64,000 nucleotides of DNA from Stratiolaelaps scimitus. Lineage: Eukaryota > Arthropoda > Arachnida > Mesostigmata > Laelapidae. The notes under the pieces were generated by a model that was not told the DNA's origin, searched no databases, and worked only from the letters and a program-made list of their open reading frames with translations. Below, piece after piece: positions 47,556-60,400 of the stretch; the stretch's first letter is position 1; each line of letters begins with the position of its first letter. A program made the position numbers and the translations under genes. Location of the stretch: positions 19,509,501 to 19,573,500 of the forward strand of contig JABWDB010000001.1 of assembly GCA_019614645.1 (NCBI GenBank). Reading direction: 5' to 3'.

Positions 47556-48700
47556 TGAAATATTTTTCATCAAGGGTGCGCCTCAAATACTCGGCGTTCT
47601 TGATTTGTTGTCAGGATAGAGCCCTCATTTATTTTAGACGGCCTTGTAATTCCGGTAGTGTTTTTATTATCTCGTTTTATGTAATTGCGAAAAACCCACA
47701 ATTAATAAAAATGTGTTTCATCCTGAACTCTCCTCAAATAAAGCAACGTTTGATCATGAATGAGGATGATACATTTATTTCAAATGAAAGAGGAATATCG
47801 CTTAGGTACGTTCCCATGAGATGCATTTCGTTCTAATCGTATGCTTTACAAAATAGTCATTGTCGAAGTAATAGTCGAAAAGTCATATGCACTTTCATTA
47901 CTTAATCACTCAAACTGAGTGTGTGTCATGGTTCCTCCAAAATTTAATATCATTCCTGCCTACTGCCTTTATTTTGGTCAGGAAATTTCGATTCGGAGAC
48001 TAAGCGACCTCGGACGATTGGAGCACCTCTGCACTGATATGCACGAAATAGGGCTGTATCTTGAATCCGAGTAAACGGATGAAAAAACTCAACCGGGCCG
48101 ATAGATGCCCATATCTGGTTGAAGTCGATCGAGTAACAGAGCGCAAAGTGTTCAAAAGCATTTCATGAAAGAAAACACTTATTAGGTAAGGCGTTCTCTA
48201 ATTGCATAATAAATATTTTATGATTTACTCGAAATTCATTCCATCTCTGCCCTCTATCCAGTCTCAAAATATGATTATAATTGTAGTGTCGTGTTTTTCT
48301 TCTCCTGTCATATTAAATACGAAGCTTATTATAAATTACATTATTTAAATTTTAATTAACAAATTTATCATAATCAGTATTTAAATAAACTACTGCCTAT
48401 CCTATGGTTTAATTACGATTCACAGTAAAAGTATCAATAATGTAATCTACAAATGTAACTATACCTTTATCGAAGCTGGAAAAATCCACATATATAGAAA
48501 TGTGGCGAAGAGATCCAATGATTCTCCGCAAGAAGAATACTATTGCTGACAACTACGAAACGTACCTGAAAGATTATTTCCTTAAGCAGCACAAGGCGGT
48601 ATAGTGCCACAACAGCTATGAAGAATATTGGCCGGCTAAGCCGTTTCGATCCTCCAATGAAAGACGTTTCGAGGCCCGAAATGATCAATCGATGCTCCGA
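47556..48700 (-). pseudogene. GT31 pseudogene F (exons 1 and 2 only)
   Basis: Exon 1 at 48566 to about 48700 keeps the anchor (LVLLKEIIFQ, then a GTACGT donor, as in gene B), but the N-terminus is rearranged and lacks the family MYK start. Exon 2 at about 47556-47722 keeps an acceptor and the block ILTTNQE, yet has an early stop and lost the WMDSS end. Intron 1 between them carries the block also found in gene B intron 1. Exons 3-8 were not found to the left. It derives from the B/E type. Confidence 0.8.
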
Positions 48701-48999
48701 AGTCGGAAATGATCAATTATGTATCTGTTCCGAATAAATGTACGGAAGTCTGTGCCTCTCTAAATATGGTTGAATTTATCAACGTAACATAGCAGAAAAA
48801 ACAACCTATGCTACGGTAGCTACTTGTTCTTGGGAAGAAATGTGCAGCGCCATTTATCGATAGTAGTGTCACGCAGTCGAGGAAAGGTGTTCGATTGCAT
48901 ATATACTCGATTTTGTCATTTTTGTTACCAAATACTAATAAATGTAACGAATAAATACCAACTAATAAATATGATGGTGGGAGGCGGGGATAAGTCGTT

Positions 49000-49230
49000 T
49001 AATACAGTACACTGAGATAAACCGATAGATTTGCTTTCCCATGGCTGGGCTTCGAGGCCGATTACAAGCACAATAATTATCCGATATTGTGCAGTTAGGA
49101 AACGTCAGAAAACTTCGGATTGGGTACGCAAATATTGAGGTCATTGTTTTCGCTGGCTGGATTTGACGTCGCTCATATCTAACCACGACTGTCACAGGTG
49201 GCCACGGAGTTGACAGCTGGCAACAATGCT
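49000..49230 (-). promoter_or_regulatory. Possible remnant promoter of pseudogene F
   Basis: Contains a CAGCTG motif at about 49215 in a context (GCATTG...GCCAGCTGT...GGCC on the minus strand) like that upstream of gene B at 31210-31250, and sits 0.3-0.5 kb upstream of the pseudogene F exon 1. The TATA/initiator/donor part is not recognisable. Confidence 0.25.
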
Positions 49231-50435
49231 ATGCCCCAGCCAATACATGTGGATAACAAAATACACACATACAGCCCACACAAAATACAAGTTGAAATGC
49301 TTATTATTTTTTAGAATATAACCAAGTGTATACATCACGGTTATCTTTAATGCAACTGTACGAACCTTAACTCGTGTCCTCATAATTCGTTCACATTCGA
49401 ATACATTTCATGCATATTTTCTACGTTCGTACACTTCCAAACAACTCTCTTGAATGGTGGCCAGGTAGACAGGACAAACTCGTAGTAAATAAATAAAGCC
49501 AATTTTATTTTATCTTTATTAGAACTATTGTAGTAATACGTATTTGTCTAACTCAACAAAAGCATAGATATTATGATATCAGAAGATTTGTTTTATGAAA
49601 TGTGTTGCATCTTTCCGCCTTGCGCAGTGTTTCCAGTTTATTGCCATGGAAAGCGTTCACTTTGATGGTCCCTGCTGTTCAGCGTGACAGGCTAATTGGG
49701 TCACATAGACGGCCAATGCTATCCGCTGTGTCATTCAGAAAATGTGCACCTTCCTTCTGGAAACTCCTAGCTACTTTGGCGGCTCTCTTCTAGAAATATT
49801 GAAAGAAAAAATGTAGAACACACATAACTAATGAATCCCCGCTGAGTAACGAAATATAACATGAAAGTGCCACAGATTCAGACGCAGTTAGTGTATCAAG
49901 ACCCTGGCCGAAATGCGATCACTCACTTATTAATGGCCCAGCCTTTTACAGTATGCACAACTATTTAAATTTGTATTCAATTTGTACTGAAGCTTAACTA
50001 TTAATTTCAGATTGGCTGCTTTAACTTTCCTCCCCTTTGTTTTTGTACCGACTCCACATTGTGCGCCAAGATTACAACACGAATTGGCGCTTTTCATCGT
50101 TCGTGGCGAGTGGATCATATTAGGAATAAAGTTAACCCTTCTATATATCCAGCATCCTAAATTAATTGTGAAGAATGAATGAATTTTATCATTCTTACGA
50201 AGCAAGTACGGGCTTAGTTGCTCTCGATGCAGGATTGGAGTGTGACTGTGAGATAACCAGACACCCTAGATGGCTCTTGCTCTTTAGAAGTCCGGTGTTT
50301 TTACTTTGAGTCATCTTAGCTATGATTTAGACCTCCACAACTAGACACCTGTATAATTTATTCGGATTATCAAATAAAGCTAGTTTTTTTTTGTAAATTG
50401 TATCCTAATGGCTGCTCAATACACTGGTACTTTTT

Positions 50436-51040
50436 TTGAAAGGAGAAAATTTTCTTCAAACGTACGGACACGACGAAAGCCACCTTCCAATCTGTATTAA
50501 AGTGGGCCGATCCAGTGCAGGGGAGTTGACGTGGATGACAAAACGCCTCTGCCTGCTAAAACCAGCTGAAAGTCTATCTCTTTCCTAGCACGCTTAGCAT
50601 TTCTTCGATCACTAGGGAAGGTGTGTAACTGTTCCGGCTAGTGTTCTTTAGCCGGGTGCCTTAGTCTTCTATGACTACTTTGGCTTCCGTGTTGGGGTCC
50701 TGTTCGTGAACGCTCGGTCACCTAATCCTTGGCCCGTGATAGCGGGAATGCGCGGCGAGAGACTGGTGAAGGAGGACGCCCCCGTGCTAGCCGGCCAATC
50801 TACCCAAGAGGTCCCGACTACTCGGTCTACCTATCTCCGGCCCGCCTGCTTGAGAATGCGCGGGGAAAGCCGGCCTAGCTAACGGTAGAGTGGGCCTCCT
50901 GGGCCCCTCCGGCCTTTGGCTCATTCGGGCTTGGACTCATTCGGGCCCTTCTGTCTCTCTCTTTTAGCCAAGTGATCCCTCCATCCAGTTTACGACATCC
51001 GTCCAGGCCGCCCTTGATCGCACCGTACTGACGCTGCGCT
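50436..51040 (-). mobile_element. R1-type LINE 3' end, 5'-truncated
   Basis: A plus-strand T run at about 50432-50438 is the poly(A) tail on the minus strand. The sequence then follows the R1 3' UTR (compare 13190 down to 12720) and ends near 51040 just inside the coding C-terminus, where the minus strand reads like VNWMEGSLG against EYWMGG in the 10.6-13.2 kb element. Confidence 0.8.
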
Positions 51041-51044
51041 TCTG

Positions 51045-54000
51045 GTAGATCGAATTTTCGAGTTAGAGAAGGAGCAATTCTCAGATGAACATAAATATCA
51101 AGAGATACATATATATATATGTACAGGCAAATATCTCTATACTGAAAGGAAGAATCGAAATGATTATTTACTCTAATAATATAATTTATATAATGTCGGA
51201 ATTTTCTTATTATGTTGACATGCGGCGTAGTTTGAGATATCGCTGGCGAGGACCTTTTTGCAAGGTTACTAATACTAATAATTAATAATAATAATAATAT
51301 AATAATAATAAGGGTTAATAAAAACGAACATGCTGGCTCTTATAGCTTAATATACTGCCTTAAACATTTGGCAAAATTGTTTTTTTCTATTCTTTGGCAA
51401 GAGGCTTTATATTCACTTTGGTTCGGAACGTAACAGCTACAGCGCCCCTTCGAGACCCAAAGCATCGAACACCGCTTTACTGGGCAGATGATCCGACTCA
51501 ATTCTACAGCTGTCTACGGTAAATACCGAAAATCACTTGTTATCGTAAATATAGGAATTTGTTAGATTGTTAAATACGCAACTTTGGGACAGGTTGTCAA
51601 CGTTATATGTCTTTGGCAGTCGAGAAATACCAAAATATAGGTCTCGTCTACTAAAATAAATAATTTCTGAGGTCGCAGTTCTGCCTGGATCGGCTAGGTA
51701 GCAGATTTGGCGGATATTCTTTCCATTGTCTCTCTCTCTCTGTCTGTTCCACTCATTATTACCATTGTTGCCTCATCGCTTAGGTCGACTGACGACGCGC
51801 TCATTCATATAGACATTGCCTAGATCCATTCCAAAAATCAGTTACATGAGCTCATGTGTTACCCTTGATAATATGCACCACAACTTGCCACATTGTGTGT
51901 CAGGAATACCACTTGTGGTTATAAATGTACTTGTGATGCGATCGGCCCGTCGTTGACAATAACAGTAAACAGTTATCGTAAACCAAAGCCGTAGGTACAT
52001 CATGTGCGGTATGATTGAGTAACCAACCAGTCCGAAAATAATCACGTTATAGCATATGAGCTTGTTCCAAAAATTGTGTGGAGCAGACTCTACTTTTCGT
52101 GGAAAAATCTGTGGCTTCTTTTCGTTTAAAATATTTAAAGTAATATAGGCATCTTTAAAGGCAAACTCTTGTTCTTGCTGATGGGACAATGGATAGGAAG
52201 GTTGCTAATTATCGTCGTACATGAAATATCTGTCCCCTCTCCGCGAGTTCTACGCAACGCGTTTGGCACAGACTCTCTAGTAAAATAACGTAATTAGTTA
52301 GCTAGAAATTGAGTATGAAAGGGTATGCTATGCATTTGTTTCGTTCTTTGACTATTACAATCGAAGCCTAAGCACATGATGTCCTGTCTTGGTCGAGCCC
52401 CGAAAGTGTAATTATTTTCACTGGACATGGGTAAGTCGACACTGCGCTGCTCCTGCTGTTAGAATGACGCCTTTCTTCTTGCTTTTCTCTCGTCTATCGA
52501 CAATTATTCGATAGTATGAATTCATGGAAGTCTCTTAGTATCGTCCTCCTTTGTCGGCCATTGATTATCTCGACAGCTGAACATTTCGGAAACACTCTGC
52601 TAAACACAGAAACCACACATTGTTGAGATCAGGGAAATAATACAACTAAATGGTTTTGAGGTATCCCTAACACTATGTACCTGTAAAATGTACACTTTGT
52701 AAAGGGTACGATTTTTAACACACTTTCTCCACAAATCACTTGGGCAACAGCAAACACTGCTAGCCAAACTCACAAACATACACACAGCCGATGAGTATAT
52801 TGATAGCCACTTGAAAACACATGGAAATATGCCCATCATCTTAAAACCCTTGAAATGCTTATAACCACAAAATAGACATGATCACGGTATATAGTATAGG
52901 CGTTCATGCTGTTTGCACTCGCCATGGATATATATATATTCCGTCGCCTCATACATTTGCTTGGGTAGGTATCTCATAGGTATCTCACCAGCTGTGGCTG
53001 CGTGTAGCATCCGGGGTCCCAATGCCATAACTCCAACAACTGGCGTCGCTGACTGATCATGACAAATGTAATGTAAACTCGTTGATTGCGTCCCTGTCCC
53101 AAGGCTCCGAAATGATATTTCGGCTGATACTGTTCCATATGTGAACATTTGTTTCTGAGCTCGCAAGTGCTAAAAGAGGCCCCCTGTACAAAGTTTTGCA
53201 CTACCGTCTCCGGTAAAGTATGACGAATGCTGCAAACGCGTTCCTTGCGCGTCCCATGGAACTTGCGATTGCTGAAAAACGAAATATTTTGTAAACACTT
53301 ATTATCGTGTCGTCAGCATGCACAATAGCATTCTCCGATGATTGACATGGTTTTTAATCAGCAGCACTGACCAGTGGCAACAAGACTCTGCGGTCCCTGA
53401 TTTGTGCCCTCAGCGACTGCATCGGTTTATCTTAGCCTGTAGTGTCAGACAATTTCGTCATCGATTGTGATTTGGATGGTACAGCCACCGCAGTGAAGTA
53501 CGACTGAATAGGTGTTCTGAGAACAGCATTGTGCACATGCGTACGCACATCACTATAGTTCCCACTGATTCTGCGTACGGCGTTCGTTGTCAATTCCGTT
53601 TCATGCGTAGTAAGTAATAGCGATAATGGCTAATTTAAGTTGCACGTTTTTTTTTATGTTTTTATAACAGATGCATTCTTGAAAGGCCTGTAATCAACTA
53701 TATGTAAACACCTGGAATAGTTCTATTTCTGTGAATTAGGTAAAGCCAAGAAGGTTCGGCACCCGCCATATGCTCGGGTTTACTCGCAGTCTGTGTCCAT
53801 CCTGCCTCTCTTTGCACATAGGACCTCACGTTTTTGCAGCGCTGCGGCGTGACTTTCCATCTCCTCTAACACATAATTGCACTCCGTTTGTCATATTGAT
53901 AAATTCAATAGTAATTATTTTCAGTAGACTACTGAGTGTTCACCTTAAATTTCCTGACCGGAGGACCAGTGACGTACATTCACTTCAGCGATTCCAACGT

Positions 54001-54370
54001 CAACGGCCAATGCATGTGAATGAACTATTCATTGAGCTGTTTCGTACTTGTTCGCGGTTTTGTTTGTTGCCACAGTTAAAGCGCGTAATTTTTTCATTTG
54101 TGCTTCCCGTTGGACAGTCAATAAGACTAAAACGGTCTGCATACAACATGTATTGTTAATGTGATAGAGTATATACATGTGGTTACGGAGCAATCCAATA
54201 CAAAATATATCATATTTGAATTCGCTGTTATGGTATAATGGTAGCCGTCACGCTGTCCTTTGGTGTAGAGAAATAAAGCCGAGTTCGCTTGTCGTTCTAT
54301 GTTTTGCAGCAGGCAACTGCTAGTTGAAGATCTTTAATTGCCACTAATGTTAATCCCGTGGACAGACCCT
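51045..54370. other. No gene recognised; unidentified frames
   Basis: A 115-codon minus-strand frame at 51842-52189 contains HNFWNKLI and IIFGLVGYS, faintly like the first catalytic region of Tc1-type transposases, but the key Asp is absent. A 129-codon plus-strand frame at 53770-54159 has no motif that I know. The last part is upstream of gene E and may include its promoter, which I could not define. Exon 1 of gene E may start at 54375 after a CCTATAG acceptor. Confidence 0.35.
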
Positions 54371-54400
54371 ATAGACCGGCTGTACAAACTGTACTAAAAC

Positions 54401-57400
54401 ATGTATAAGCCCAAGAACAGATCCTTAATTTTCATCTCAAGAGCGCCATATATAAGAAGATCGAAACGGCTCTACTGGTCATTGTTACTCATGGCTTTAG
54501 TGTCACTATGCTGCTTTGTGGTGCTGCAAAAGAAAATCATATTTCAGGTATGTCTGTTCGTTGTCCGCTAGGGTGTTCTTTTTACTAAAGGCTATATATA
54601 TATATATTCGTTGGTTTGTTGCATATGGATACTTTTAATTGTATGTCGCAATTAAAAGAGGGAACGAATAACCAGTAACAAAGATGTTAAGATCAGTGCA
54701 CTTATGTTTTGGGATTACAAATGGAACTAAAGATATATATTGGTGTGGCCGCCCGAATGATAACACTGAGAATATCTCCAAATAATAATACTGAGAATAT
54801 TTAATGAAATATATTAAAGAACATTATTTCATTCTTTACAATTGGCAACTAACTGAAATGTTATAGCAAATATAGGAACCCGCACTCCGCCCCTTAACTT
54901 TTCGTTAAAGAACTTTATTGGTAAATAGCTTCTAATTTAATTGGAAAGTATGAGGTAACAAAGATGCTGCAATTAATAACTAATATTAAAATTAGTGGAG
55001 AAGAGGCAAAGAAGGAAGCAATTTTAAGTGAATCATGTACTCATTATTTACAAATTAGAAAACGCCTCATGTGCGAAGTGTTCTCTTTTATGAATTGTTG
55101 AAAAAGTCATCTAGTTGTTGCTACTATCACCGCGATGACGGCAGGGTCTCTGGTTCGAATCCCACAAACCACATACGAACCATAGCGGTCTTTACTGGCA
55201 AATTTTTCAATAAAGCATCCTTTTTATATTATAACACTATATTTGGAGGTCATTCTTTCGTTTCAATCTACTATCTATCTTAACTTTATTTGCGTTTCAG
55301 GATGGAAGACATGCGCGTGTTCCTGAAAATTACGTGGAACCGACAGAAATTGAACATCCTATCAAACATGCACTTCCACCTAAAATCGTTGAAGCCCCCC
55401 GCCTGGTGACAAACGAAGAAACTCGACAGTTTGAGAAGCATTTTTGGATGGACAACTCGCAAACGTACGTATTTAGAATATGACCACGGACTTCCGTAAC
55501 CTCTACCATCGTTTGCGATTTAAATTGTTGGACATGTTCTTGTAAAACTTCCCCTAATTCTCTAGGTAGCTTTTCCACTTTCCAAATATTTCTTGCCTCT
55601 CATCAAGCGGTATAAATCAAATTAAAAACCAATATTTCACTGTTATTTTCAAACCTTTAAAGTGTCCTTTGTTAATAGTAGTCAACAAATTGTCGGTCAA
55701 ATTGGTCCTCCTTTGGACTTGGTTCTTCTCTTCTGTTTTCTGCTGATACTTGCGTGGATCGTAACGCGTATTTTAGGGCCAAAGAAAACTAACGAGACAA
55801 GATCTTCAAGGATGACAAATCCTACCTTAATTCCCAACATACCAGGGAATATGACCTGCGAAACCGTCGAACTATGCCCAGTCTCCTATGGTATTGTGCA
55901 ACTTTCCGAGCACCCTGTACATCTTCATGTACTTACTTATATATATATATATATAATTTACGAAACTTTAGCATTCTCTAGCGCTCAAATTTTTTCATAG
56001 GAACTTGGTGATTACTTAAACTGTTTTCAGGTATACCTTTGACTACCCAGAATTGATTCAGCCTAGGGGTTTGCCTAAAGATCTTCGTTTTCTTGTCTTG
56101 GTTGTTTCGGCCCCGGGGTATGTCGAGAACCGCCAAGCCGTGAGAGAAACTTGGATGCAAGATCTACAAACCAGCCAAGGGACGAATTCGAGAGTAGTGT
56201 TCGTTCTTGGACGTTCTGACGATAGGTGATTACCTTCTAAATCTTCACTACTGTCAATTCAGTGCAGATGGCGATAGCCGGAAATGGGCGAGGTGCGTAT
56301 CTAGTAGACTCATGACAAACGCTGTGCTTTTTTTAGTTGTCTAACTTTGATTGTTCTTCTGTTGGAAACATTAGACTTTTAGAAAACAGCGTGAAAAAAG
56401 AAGCCGAACAATTTGGTGACATTGTTCAGTTTGACTTTCAAGACTCGTACAGGAACCTGACTACCAAGGTTGTTACAATGGTAGGGTGGGCAACCCGGTA
56501 CCGGCCAACGCTTCTGGTACGTACCTTTTTTCTACCTTAAGAATATCAGTATACTTGTCTAGAAAAGCGAAACGCCCGCAAAATATCATCAACTGTGTAA
56601 TTTCGTTTCGAATATCGTATATTTATATGTAATGCTTTTAGTATCAGTGTGAGCTGGGGTGCAAAAAAACACCCCCTTTTATTTTATTTTATATTTTATC
56701 GAGAACTAAAGCGTATTGTATTGCTGTTCCGAAAATCAACTTGATTTCGAAACTAAAACTTATGAAACAAAAACAATACTTGCCACTTCCCTTGCTTTTA
56801 TATTAAATTCTGTAAATAGGCCAGACCCAATATAGGCTAAAAATAGGAAGGCCCGACCTGAAGGGAAGGCGAGACATGATAACCAATTAAACTATATTGA
56901 CGGCCCCTTTCATAATCATGAATCGTGCATTTACAAATAAGTCCTATTGTGTGAAACTACGCTTTAACCACTCATCTACCGTAGCCCGATGCTTCGGAGC
57001 GTCTAAAAGTATTTGCCCTGTGTGTTGAAGGCAAAGACAGACGATGATACGATGATTAATGTCGCTATGCTTCTTCCTATGCTGGATCGGCTACAATCAA
57101 GCCTTCCTAGGGACTTCATCGCCGGCTACTACCTTCCTGCCGGTCTGTCGGTAATCCACTAATTAACATTCGAGTACTATTAGTAATGTGCCGTTGTTAT
57201 AAGACGTTAGCATACGTCTACGTCAATGATTTGAAATAGTGGTTGATATAATTGATGTTCTGTAAATGTTGCTACGGTATGTACAACAAGGATCTGTCTA
57301 TTAGCTTCTGGGAAGAAGCCAACGGTGTCTTGTGCAACAGATGGCGGCCGACATTGACAGAGAAGTGGACATTGCCAACTACCGACATTGGATCACGCTG

Positions 57401-60400
57401 GGCGTATACCACTGCATGGAACATATCAGCGTCAAAGTTAAGCTATCCAAGGCTGATCCTATTTAGGAAAAGAATGTTTCTCACATCTTCGAAGAGTTCG
57501 ATAAATTGGGGACTCGAACAGCCAAATATCACAGCACCCCCCCGAACTCCCTTCAGGCCAATTCGCGCACCCACTCTGATTCCACTCTTCAGGGAGGGTT
57601 AATACACAGTATGAAACAGTGGTGTATCCCGCTGGCACGCACCAGATCAAAATAAGAACAACTATAAACATCCTGACGAGTCGGCATCAACCGCTAGGAA
57701 CAGGGTTACACTTACATTTAATGACTCTTACATGTAAATAATGTGTAGAACACTGAAGATGTCCAGCGACATCTCGGAGGACGTGGTGGTAACCTCGTGA
57801 AACCTTGGCGAGCTGTTTTGCAAACATGAAATCTCACATGGACCTTGTACTCGATGTGTCGTTCTTGGCCTACCCTGCCCTGGTTGTCCGTCAATAGTAT
57901 GATTATTCTTTTATCGCATTCATGCACAATTGACTGCGGAACATATCCCGCGTAATGGGGCCTCGTCCAAGTTCGATGCTCGATATGCACGAACACAGCA
58001 GCCAGATCGGAACGGATGAACAATATATTGGCCGCCTCGTCACAGAGCCCGAAGCAGAATCCAAATGCCAAAGAACAATTATACCATATATTATAACTAC
58101 ATCGTATAACCGCATTTATAGTCTAAAGCAACATAAATTGTATCCTTCCTTTTGGATAATATAGAAGCCATTGAATTGAGCATTACTACTAACCGAGTCA
58201 TATTTAAATATTCTGAGAAATTAATATTGTATAACATATTGTTTTATAATGAATACAAAGAATACGAATACAATTACCGAGCATGTGAAACAGGCCCAAT
58301 GAACGGATTCCGTCTTAATTTGTTATGAAAAGGCCGCATTGGCTAGCATCCCACAGCTTCATGGCCATTCGCCAGAAATGAATCCAAAACTTTCACAGAA
58401 ATTTAATAATATAGATCAGAGTATTCTTAACTACCAGCTTTACTTTTGGACTACCCACGACTTTGTGAGTGGCAAGTTTATTAAAACAAAATTACGGAAC
58501 ATGTACATGATTACTTCGTAATTTTTTCGGGTTCTCGGCATGACCCGGCATAGGTTTGTCGCCACATGCTCCGCCTTCTTGGCGCCGTTTCGTACGTGAG
58601 CACTGAAGGTCATGCCTTGGTTCAGCATGACCCCCAGGTACTTCACCTCATTCTTCGGGGTGACCACTTGGGTCCCGTGCATCAGGGTCGTGGGGACATT
58701 CAGCTGTGTCCTCCCTATTAGGAAGATGGCCTCTGTCTTCTCCTGTGCGAGGCGAAGCCCGTAGGCGGTCATCCAAACCTCCACCTGGGCTATGGCCTCG
58801 TTCGCCTTCCTTTTAATGTCGCTTTCCTTTTTGTCCTTGATAATGAGCACCAGCTCATCTGCATACGCCACCGGGTAGTCTAGCCTCAGTACGTCATCGT
58901 AGGCCACGTTCCACAGGACCGGTCCTAAGACCGATCGCTTACCGTCCAGCCGTTCTTCACTGCAGTCCTTGACCCGGTGGCCTGGTTTCTGACAGCGGTG
59001 GAATACCGGCAGCTGGTGCCATTCTTCGGTGCGTGAGGTTTGGCCGCAGATCGTTATCTTGCCTTTCGCGATGAGGCAGGCCGCCGCAGAGGTTGGCAGG
59101 CCGACAAGGCATTGCCATCGTCCTCTTGTTTCTCGTGGTTCTTCGGTACTGATGGGTGTCCTCGTCGGCAATTCTAATTCCTTCCGCACCGTCTGCTCGA
59201 TGGTTCACCTACCTGCGAGTGTATAGACGATCCGCAAGACGACCGACTGCATGGGTCCTACGCTTGCAGTCAACTGTCGCCTTTGCTCCATCACGGATAG
59301 CGTCGGCGAAAGATTTCCCTGCACCTGCCTTCGACTCGCATGCCCTAATGATGAGGTCACCTTCTTTCGTCGTCGTTATACCCCGATTCAGAATTCGGAC
59401 TCCGGCTGCGTCCGGATTGATATGCTCCCTGATGGAGCGCAGTGTCCCCGCCGCACTCTTTCCCTCCAACTTCTTGATCCAGAGCGTACTCTGCCCCTGC
59501 CATTTATCATCAGTCTTGTCGCCTGTCGCCCTGGCCGTCGTTTTGACCCTCTGTCGGGTGTGCAGCTCTGCGTAGCATCCCAGCTGTCTGCACAGCGTCT
59601 CGATCAGCTTACGGTCGAGTTCGCTGTTATACTCCTCTGAGACGTGGATTGCCATATTCTCGGTCCTCATCTCTCTCTCTTGCCTGCCGCCATGATCCTC
59701 CGCAGAAGTCTGACGAAATCCTCAGGCGCGGTGTCGTCTCGTAGAGACATTCCTATTATCAGCGCTCTGGAGGCGGTCGGAGGTCCAGCAGCCGATGCCT
59801 CCTCATTCTCCGCGATTATCTCAAACGCGTCGTGGCTGCGCAGGACCGCCACCCTCCCAGCCGAGGGCAAGGCGGCAGCCAAGCGCGTCAGCAGTGCTGG
59901 GTCCTTATCCGAGCCCTCCCGAAGGACTCGCGTCTCCCTCAGTTCAAGGACGCTTTTGTTCGTTAAACCGGCCCTAACGAACATCTCCTCCGGCCACTCA
60001 TTCCGGATGACCTTCATGACGCTTGCCTCCGTCACTGCTATCTCAATACCCGTGTCCAGCTGGGCGATGGTTTCAGCCTTTCGCCGTGCCTCGGCGACTT
60101 CCTTACCGACCTCTTCCTGGCATCGTTGGCAGGTGACTGCCTCTGTCGCCGACGGCCCCCGAGTCCGGAGCTCCGCGTTTTCCATCTCGAGGTGCACGAT
60201 GATTCCTCTCAGTCTCGATTCCTGTGCCTCGGTCCTGGCCTTAGCTTCGTCCTCCCGCGTAGAATCACACTCTTTCTCTAGTCTCTTGGTTGTGATGACA
60301 CTTTCATCAGTTCTTCCGTCGCAATCTTGATCTACGGGCTGGTATGCATGAACCTTTTGCAGCATGCGTTCAGTACCTTAGACCAGATTTCGATGGCCTC

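Noticed and set aside
51842..52189. 115-codon minus-strand ORF as a membrane protein or Tc1 transposase
   Set aside because: Only a faint FWNKLI...FGLVGYS resemblance, no catalytic Asp, no inverted repeats around it.
52970..53210. Block with GTGAGATACC on the minus strand that looked like another exon 0 promoter
   Set aside because: The CAGCTG motif overlaps the donor rather than lying upstream, the TATA/initiator part is absent, and the remainder does not align to the other three blocks.
54225..54300. tRNA-like sequence (GGTATAATGGTAG) upstream of gene E
   Set aside because: Resembles the start of some tRNA genes, but there is no B box and no cloverleaf can be closed.
55120..55185. GGTTCGAATCCC in gene E intron 1 as a tRNA gene
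   Set aside because: A good B box, but no matching A box or acceptor stem. At most a SINE head; no tail like the other two SINEs.
56337..56374. Alternative acceptor TTTTTTAG before 56337 giving a longer exon 4 in gene E (SNFDCSSVGNI frame open upstream)
   Set aside because: It adds 38 bases and breaks the phase from exon 3. Gene B uses the acceptor equivalent to 56374 (GGAAATATTAG), which gives the invariant 142-bp exon.
59156..60330. Long plus-strand ORFs (up to 228 codons) in gene E intron 5
   Set aside because: Opposite strand of the R1 gag frames, which have recognisable gag motifs. The plus-strand ORFs have none.
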